From: Shinella sp.
GTDB taxonomy: Bacteria > Pseudomonadota > Alphaproteobacteria > Rhizobiales > Rhizobiaceae
DNA: 64,000 bases
Direction: 5' to 3'
Assembly: GCA_003248775.1 (NCBI GenBank)
Contig: QFQX01000001.1
Coordinates: forward strand, 185,256-249,255
Below the pieces are notes generated by a model. The model was not told the origin of the DNA. It did not search any database and saw only the letters and a list, made by a program, of their open reading frames with translations. Within the stretch, counting starts at the first letter, position 1; each line of letters begins with the position of its first letter. Both the position numbers and the translations under genes were made by a program. This document shows positions 58,801-64,000 of the stretch, one piece after another.

Positions 58801-61800
58801 GTGATCGGACGCTTACTGGTTTTCCTCGGCGGGCTATTGGTCGTGGCGCTGTTTGCGGCGCTGCTCGGGCCGATGTTCGTCGACTGGACCGATTTCCGCA
58901 AGGATTTCGAGGATCAGGCCAGCCGTATTCTCGGCAAGAAGGTGACCGTGCATGGCGCGGTCAATGCCCGCCTTCTGCCTTTCCCTTCGGTCACCCTGCA
59001 TGATGTGACCGTCGGTTCCGACAGCGAAGGTGAGCCGCTCGTCACCGTTTCCCGCTTCTCGCTTGATGCGGAACTTGCTCCCTTCCTTTCCGGCGAGGCG
59101 CGCATTTTCGATATGCGCATCGAGGAGCCGAAGGCGCGCATCCGGCTATTGGCCGATGGTACGCTTGACTGGCTGCGTGGCTCCAGCGCGGAAATTCCGG
59201 CCCGCACGGTCGTACTCGAGAAGGTTGAAGTCACCGGGGGCGAGATCGAATTCATCGACGAGCAGTCAGGCCGGACGCGGAAGGTGACCGGGCTCGACGC
59301 CGAGATGACGGCGGCATCCCTTGCCGGCCCGTGGACGGCAGACGGCAAGGCCGTTGTCGATGGCGAGCCTGGTGGTTTCCATCTTTCCAGCCAGCAGTCC
59401 AATCCGGCAACGGGGGCCATCCCACTGAAGCTGCGGCTCGATCCCAATAACAGGCCGTTCAGTCTGGACCTTGAGGGCGATCTTTCGCTCGTTGAAGGCA
59501 AGCCGATCTACAAGGGGCGCTTTCAAGGACAGTGGCGGGATGCTTATGCCGATAAGGTTCCCAACGATCGCAAGCCGGCGCCCGCACCACGCGCCAAGGG
59601 GGAGTTCGAGCTTACCAATGAGCGCATCGTCGTTCCCGAGTACCGGCTTGAGCTGGCGGCGGCCGACAATCCTTATGTCATCACCGGTGAGGCGAAACTC
59701 GATACTGGAGCAAAGCCGGAATTCCTGTTGACTGCGGAGGGTCAGCAGGTCGATGTCAACAGGCTGGCGAATGACGGTGGGCAGGGCAAGACGGGGCGCA
59801 ATGCTGCGGGTTCCGTACGCCAGCGTCTCAATGTCCTGATCGCCATGGCGGCGGACATTCCGGTACCAACCGTTCCGGGACGGGCTAATCTGAAACTGCC
59901 GGCAATCGTGGCCGGCGATACCGTACTCCGCGATATCCAGATCGATATTCGCCCTGCCGGTACCGGCTGGACGGTGGAGCGCGCGGCGGCGGTCCTGCCC
60001 GGCCGGACACAGGTCGAGGCGAAGGGCAAGCTCACGTTGATCGGATCGCCTTCATTCAGCGGTGACCTGCTCGTTGCGTCGACCCAGCCATCGGGATTGG
60101 CGTCCTGGGTATCAGGTGCGGTCGATCCTGCAATCCGGCAATTGAAATCGGCCGGCTTTTCTGCCGCCGTCAACCTGACACCCGACATGCAGCGCTTCGA
60201 GAAGCTGGAACTCGCCATCGGCGATGCGCATCTCAACGGTCGTCTGGAACGGGAATCTCTGAGGGGACAACCGGCGACGCTGTCTGTCGATCTCTCCGGC
60301 AATGAAATCGATCTCGATGCGGCGCGGGCGCTTGGTGCGCTTATCGTCGGCGACGATCTCGAAAACGGGGTGTTCGCCCAACGGATCGCGACGCGCATAA
60401 AGGTCGGCAAGCTTGTCGCTTACGGTGTCGAGAGCCACGAGGTCGATACGATTTTCACGCTCGACAGTGGCAACGTTTCGGTCGAGAGGCTGAATATCGG
60501 CGACGTGGCCGGCGCTTCGATCCGCGCGAGCGGATCCGCAAGCGGCTCGCTGCTGGATTACACCGGCAAGGCGCAGATCGCCTTTCAGGCCGCCGATCCC
60601 ACGCCATTTCTGACGATGGCTGCGGCCCAGCTTCCGCCCCATCCCGCGCTTGTATGGCTGGTGAAGAGCGCGCCCTGGTATGCCAATGCCAATATGCAGG
60701 CAACCGTATCGCTGGGGGATGCCGGCGGCAGCGGTCTTGCGGCAAAACTGAGCGGTACGGCCAATGGCAGCACCATCAGCGTCGATTATGCCGTCGATGA
60801 TATCGCCGATTTCACAGGCACCGCGGCGCTGAAAATGAACGCGACGCTGGAAAACCCGGAAACCCAGATCCTGCTTGGTCAGGCGGGGCTGGCTCCATTG
60901 CCGATCGGCACAGGCGTTGCCGGCCGACTTGCACTGGATGTCAGCGATCAGGGCGGAGAGGCGGCGGATGTTACGTTGCAGTTCACCTCTGCCGGCACGG
61001 AAGCGACGGCGAGCGGGCAGGTTTCTCTTGATGTCGCGGATTTTCTGGCTGGTGCGGGTAAGGTTTCGGTTGAAAGCGACGATCTGGAGCCCTTCCTGAT
61101 GACGGCAGGCGTCGCGATGCCGGCGGTCGGTGGTGGGTTGCCTGTGCAGTTTTCCGCAGACGTCAAGATGACCGACCGTAAAGCCTCGTTCGATCTGATC
61201 GACGCCACGCTGGACGGAAATGCATTGGCTGGTGCTCTGGCACTCGACCTGTCGCAGGCCCAGCCGAAGATCACGGGACAACTGAAGGCCGCCAATGCTG
61301 ATCTGACATGGCTTGCCGAAACGGTTCTTGGACCGGTCACGGATCCAGCGACGGGTCGTCTTTCGCAGGAGGCGCTGCCGGCGCGCGTCAGCGAAGCCGA
61401 TCTCGACATTGCGCTGGAGATTGGCAGCTTCGCATCCGGTGTCTTTGATCCTGTGACCGGCCTGTCGGCAAAGCTGCGCCGTTCGGGCGGAGAGCTTACG
61501 CTCGACGACATCAACGGAAACTGGCTTGGCGGTGTGCTTACCGGGCGGTTGATGATGGCGAATGCCGGCGGAACGGGGCTATATCAAAGCCGCATCACGC
61601 TTGCCGGAGGCGATCTCGCCGATGCTCTGCCGGAGCAGCAGGAGGATGGTCAGGCTCCCGCATCCGGCCAATTCGATTTCGATCTCGTCGCGGAAGGGAG
61701 CGGCAAGACGGTTTCCGAGCTTCTCGGTTCCACCAACGGCTCGGGCTCCCTCAAGGTCGGTTCGCTGACCGTGTCGAAGCTCAACCTCGGGCTCCTGCCG

Positions 61801-62496
61801 CAGGTTCTGACGGCGGCTGATGGCATCAAGGGCGACATCTCGGAAGATAAGGTGAAGGGGATCGCGGCAGGGCTGATTGATGCCGGGCCTGGTACATTCC
61901 TGAACGTTGCAGTGCCGTTCAACATCACGGGGGGCGTGATGCGCATCCAGAACGTGACGTTTGAAAGCCAGTCAGCGAAGCTGGATGGAGAAGCGCGCCT
62001 CAACCTTATCGATGGAACCATGGACGGTACCGTCCACGTCGCGCTCAATGCCGGAGACGATGCGCTGGCCGGTGCGGAACCGGGTATTCGGTTTGCCTAT
62101 GCCGGCGAGATCGGCGCGCCAACGCGGCAACTCGACGTTGGCGACCTCACCAATTTCCTGTCGCTGCGTGCCTTTGAGCGGGAGCGTCGCAGGGTGGAGG
62201 CCTTGCAGTCGAACGTGTTGGAGAAGCAGCGCCTGAGGCGTGAAGTCATCCTTCATCGCTATAGGGAAGAAGCACGGCAGAAGGCGGCGGAGGCCGAAAG
62301 GCTGGCCGCGGAAGAAGAAGCGCGGCGTGCGGCGCAGGCGGCTTCCGAAGGTGCTTCCACTCCCGAGACGCAACAGCCTGGCGACGGGACGTTCACGACT
62401 CCGGACATGCCGGTTTCGCCGGACGAGAAGGTTACCCGCGATAGCCTTCCGCCGGCACAGCCGCTGCAATTCGAGAACTTGCCGGGCGTCAATTGA
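58801..62496 (+). CDS. AsmA family envelope protein (1231 aa)
   Basis: A very large AsmA-like protein, a family of membrane-anchored proteins thought to move phospholipids or assist outer-membrane assembly. The 1231-residue product starts with one membrane segment (about residues 4-26), then the AsmA N-terminal type region (FVDWTDFRKDFEDQASRILGKKVTVHGAVNARLLPFPSVTLHDV). The long middle is repetitive beta-rich sequence, and NLGLLPQVL...GTFLNVAVPFNITGGVMRIQNVTFES is the C-terminal AsmA domain. The last 110 residues form a charged coiled coil and Pro-rich tail. The start codon is GTG. It appears monocistronic. Confidence 0.88.
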   Translation: MIGRLLVFLGGLLVVALFAALLGPMFVDWTDFRKDFEDQASRILGKKVTVHGAVNARLLPFPSVTLHDVTVGSDSEGEPLVTVSRFSLDAELAPFLSGEARIFDMRIEEPKARIRLLADGTLDWLRGSSAEIPARTVVLEKVEVTGGEIEFIDEQSGRTRKVTGLDAEMTAASLAGPWTADGKAVVDGEPGGFHLSSQQSNPATGAIPLKLRLDPNNRPFSLDLEGDLSLVEGKPIYKGRFQGQWRDAYADKVPNDRKPAPAPRAKGEFELTNERIVVPEYRLELAAADNPYVITGEAKLDTGAKPEFLLTAEGQQVDVNRLANDGGQGKTGRNAAGSVRQRLNVLIAMAADIPVPTVPGRANLKLPAIVAGDTVLRDIQIDIRPAGTGWTVERAAAVLPGRTQVEAKGKLTLIGSPSFSGDLLVASTQPSGLASWVSGAVDPAIRQLKSAGFSAAVNLTPDMQRFEKLELAIGDAHLNGRLERESLRGQPATLSVDLSGNEIDLDAARALGALIVGDDLENGVFAQRIATRIKVGKLVAYGVESHEVDTIFTLDSGNVSVERLNIGDVAGASIRASGSASGSLLDYTGKAQIAFQAADPTPFLTMAAAQLPPHPALVWLVKSAPWYANANMQATVSLGDAGGSGLAAKLSGTANGSTISVDYAVDDIADFTGTAALKMNATLENPETQILLGQAGLAPLPIGTGVAGRLALDVSDQGGEAADVTLQFTSAGTEATASGQVSLDVADFLAGAGKVSVESDDLEPFLMTAGVAMPAVGGGLPVQFSADVKMTDRKASFDLIDATLDGNALAGALALDLSQAQPKITGQLKAANADLTWLAETVLGPVTDPATGRLSQEALPARVSEADLDIALEIGSFASGVFDPVTGLSAKLRRSGGELTLDDINGNWLGGVLTGRLMMANAGGTGLYQSRITLAGGDLADALPEQQEDGQAPASGQFDFDLVAEGSGKTVSELLGSTNGSGSLKVGSLTVSKLNLGLLPQVLTAADGIKGDISEDKVKGIAAGLIDAGPGTFLNVAVPFNITGGVMRIQNVTFESQSAKLDGEARLNLIDGTMDGTVHVALNAGDDALAGAEPGIRFAYAGEIGAPTRQLDVGDLTNFLSLRAFERERRRVEALQSNVLEKQRLRREVILHRYREEARQKAAEAERLAAEEEARRAAQAASEGASTPETQQPGDGTFTTPDMPVSPDEKVTRDSLPPAQPLQFENLPGVN

Positions 62497-62507
62497 GGCT
62501 GGAGCCT

Positions 62508-62526
62508 GTTGCGCAAAGGTGTTGAG
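62508..62526 (+). repeat. partial copy of the upstream palindromic element
   Basis: GTTGCGCAAAGGTGTTGAG matches the left arm and spacer of the element at 58672 (GTTGCGCAAAAGCATTGAG) with three differences over 19 bases. It starts 12 bases after the AsmA stop. Confidence 0.5.
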
Positions 62527-62596
62527 TGTTGTCGTCCGTTTATTGCTCATCTTGTGGGCCGCTCCGAAACGAATGAGCGTTCTGGAAGCGGATAGT

Positions 62597-62818
62597 TCAG
62601 GTTCGTTGAGCCTTTGCCTTCAGCCAATTCAGAACATAAAGCCTGAGCGCCGATGAGAGATTGGCTGTCGGGTCACGGATTTCGTCGATCTCGGTGATCA
62701 GGGCCGCCAGCGCCAGATCGCGCTCATCGGCGATCATTCTCAGTTCGTCCATGAACGGGTTTTCGAGCGAGAAGCTGGTGCGATGGCCTCGCAAGGTGAT
62801 CGAATGCTTACGGATCAC
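62597..62818 (-). CDS. ribbon-helix-helix domain protein (RHH_4 type)
   Basis: A 73-residue small DNA-binding-type protein. MIRKHSITLRGHRTSFSLENPFMDELRMIADERDLALAALITEID and the C-terminal NLSSALRLYVLNWLKA match the RHH_4 fold common in alphaproteobacteria. Partner and targets are unknown. Its ribosome site is not obvious. It is the last of three small - strand genes downstream of ssrA. Confidence 0.8.
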   Translation of the reverse strand: MIRKHSITLRGHRTSFSLENPFMDELRMIADERDLALAALITEIDEIRDPTANLSSALRLYVLNWLKAKAQRT

Positions 62819-62906
62819 GATTGCCTCGCTCGGATGGTGAGGCTTTTACAAAGTGATTCCGCAAATGTCGGGAAGTGCCTGAAGTGGAATCGCTTTTGGT
62901 AGTAAG

Positions 62907-63098
62907 TCACTCGGGCTTCGGGCGTTCGAGCCGTCCCTGGTCCAAGGTCTTTTCCGCTTTCTTGTTGAGCGCGTCAGTCAACTGCTTCTCGACCTTGGTG
63001 CGGCCGAAGGTTATGCGGTTCTGCTCGGCCTGCGCTTCCTTCTCGGAGCGTGCCTTGGTCTTCTTGAACTGGCGGAGATTGACGACGTCTGCGCTCAT
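62907..63098 (-). CDS. DUF4169 family protein
   Basis: A 63-residue, highly charged helical protein of the DUF4169 type, function unknown. It begins MSADVVNLRQFKKTKARSEK, then RITFGRTKVEKQLTDALNKKAEK, the family core. The N-terminal VVNLRQFKK is close to the C-terminal VVSLDAFRKK of the neighbouring SspB; this may be a shared ClpX-docking-like motif (inference). It lies 58 bases after the sspB stop on the same strand. Confidence 0.85.
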   Translation of the reverse strand: MSADVVNLRQFKKTKARSEKEAQAEQNRITFGRTKVEKQLTDALNKKAEKTLDQGRLERPKPE

Positions 63099-63156
63099 CT
63101 TTGATGTTCCGGCGGGGGCAAGAGGGCACCTCTTTTGAGGCGCCTCTGATCACAAG

Positions 63157-63663
63157 TCACTGCTTCTTGCGGAATGCGTCGAGAGAAACGACGGAACCTT
63201 CCTTCTTCTCTTCGGCCGGCTTTTCGGCCGTTTCTTCCGTCTGTTCGGCAGCGGTGGAGACGGGGTAGGCGGTGATCTCCGCACCTTCCTCGTCTTCTTC
63301 GGCCAGCGGCACGTCGAATTCGAGTTCGAAGTTCACCGAGGGGTCATAGAAGCCGCGAATCGCGTTGAACGGAATAACCAGCTTTTCCGGCGTATCGGAG
63401 AAGGACAGGCCGATCTCGAACAGGCTGTCAGTTACCTTAAGGTCCCAGAACTGGTGCTGGATGACGATGGTCATCTGCTCGGCATACTTGGCCTTCAGGT
63501 GCTGGGAAATTCGCACGCCCGGCGCGCCGGTCAGGAAGGTAATGAAGAAATGGTGGTCACCCGGCAGACGGCCGGTGGCTGCGACCTCCGTCAAAACCTT
63601 GCGGATAACACCGCGCAGCGCGTCCTGAGCCAGAATGTCGTAGCGAATATGGTCCTGCGCCAT
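63157..63663 (-). CDS. sspB: SspB family ClpXP adaptor (alpha type)
   Basis: SspB binds ssrA-tagged proteins and hands them to ClpXP. The 168-residue product has the substrate-binding domain (DHHFFITFLTGAPGVRISQHLKAKYAEQMTIVIQHQFWDLKVTDSLFEIGLSF), an acidic flexible linker (EEDEEGAE...) and a short conserved C-terminal end (SVVSLDAFRKKQ), which in the family docks on ClpX. ATG at 63663 (MAQDHIRYD) is chosen; in-frame codons up to 63750 are not conserved. The ssrA gene lies 157 bases upstream on the same strand. Confidence 0.92.
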   Translation of the reverse strand: MAQDHIRYDILAQDALRGVIRKVLTEVAATGRLPGDHHFFITFLTGAPGVRISQHLKAKYAEQMTIVIQHQFWDLKVTDSLFEIGLSFSDTPEKLVIPFNAIRGFYDPSVNFELEFDVPLAEEDEEGAEITAYPVSTAAEQTEETAEKPAEEKKEGSVVSLDAFRKKQ

Positions 63664-63820
63664 ATGGTCCTGTCTTTCTTTCCTGTGACGTCTTTCCAAG
63701 GCTATATGCCATGGTGCCGGACAGCGGGAAAGCCCCCGGTGACGAGTCATATCGGGAGATACTACATGATTTTGACGGAAGGGGGTAGGCGAGGAGGAAT
63801 GACTGAAGGAGTTAGGTGAA
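63664..63820. other. 157-bp region between ssrA and sspB
   Basis: No gene is supported. It should carry the 3' processing/termination site of ssrA and the sspB promoter; no clear hairpin terminator was recognised. Confidence 0.4.
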
Positions 63821-64000
63821 GGCTTCTGTTGCCAGGTGCCTTCGGACCCCGCCTCAAGGGGCTAACCTAGAGGGCTTTAGATTGGGTTTCCCGCACCGCC
63901 ATTAGGCAGCGAGAGCATAACCCTTAGCGTTGTTGTCGTTTGCAACTACACTTGTGACCCGATAACGGCGGTATCATGCCGAGCAAAAGTTCGATCTTTA
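63821..64000 (-). ncRNA. ssrA: tmRNA (ssrA) coding piece, cut at the right edge
   Basis: On the - strand 63943-63902 reads GCA AAC GAC AAC AAC GCT and on to TAA, encoding the tag ANDNNAKGYALAA. It is followed by a stem-rich tail ending CCTGGCAACAGAAGCC (about 63821-63836), as in alphaproteobacterial coding pieces. The frame starts with GCA as resume codon. Alphaproteobacterial tmRNA is a permuted two-piece gene, so the acceptor piece (with the CCA end) should lie upstream on this strand, beyond base 64000. The 5' end is therefore missing. Confidence 0.88.

Overview
The window is about 61-62% GC by eye, densely coded, and reads as chromosome of a Rhizobiaceae-type alphaproteobacterium (Rhizobium/Agrobacterium group). 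The evidence is an FtsZ with a very long Pro/Ala linker, a MurE with the meso-DAP motif, small families typical of rhizobia (DUF6074, DUF4169, RHH_4-type regulator), an alphaproteobacterial SspB, and the tag-coding half of a permuted two-piece tmRNA. No tRNA, rRNA, insertion sequence, phage gene or CRISPR array was seen.

Layout. 1-10067: left arm of the division and cell wall (dcw) cluster, murE(partial)-murF-mraY-murD-ftsW-murG-murC-murB, all + strand with overlaps or short gaps. 10084-12623: two - strand genes, a Tat-type metallophosphoesterase and an MHS-family MFS transporter, separate murB from the right arm. 13052-20435: ddlB-ftsQ-ftsA-ftsZ, then lpxC and bamD. 20468-26811: recN, cls, a 41-codon mini-ORF, a YbhP-like EEP protein and ligA. 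27003-29317: a glycosyltransferase and a sugar-nucleotide epimerase. 29459-41408: DEAD-box helicase, DEDDh exonuclease, CreA family, CheW with a coupled 108-codon ORF, a DUF2189 membrane protein, SCO1, PrmA, a 57-aa small protein, three-domain aminopeptidase P, AzlCD and DUF2164. 41418-51638: aldose-epimerase family, panB, panC, pncA, PQQ glucose dehydrogenase, DUF6074, UvrD/PcrA and an adenosine-deaminase family enzyme. 51893-58608: an RND efflux pair, a dienelactone hydrolase and an FAD-linked oxidase. 58801-64000: a giant AsmA-like protein, RHH regulator, DUF4169, SspB, and the ssrA coding piece running off the right edge.

How the genes work together. The dcw genes carry UDP-MurNAc-peptide synthesis (MurB, C, D, E, F, Ddl) through lipid I/II (MraY, MurG) to septal assembly (FtsW, Q, A, Z). 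LpxC and BamD add outer-membrane biogenesis. At the right edge, ssrA (tags stalled chains) lies directly upstream of sspB (delivers tagged chains to ClpXP) on the same strand. The DUF4169 protein next to sspB begins with a short motif resembling the end of SspB.

Most of the window is standard core genome. The parts most worth a second look are the ssrA-sspB-DUF4169 module, a 41-codon ORF joined by ATGA overlaps to both cls and the EEP gene, a 57-aa protein with a structured 3' UTR, a terminator-rich gap before cheW, and a 108-codon ORF coupled to cheW.
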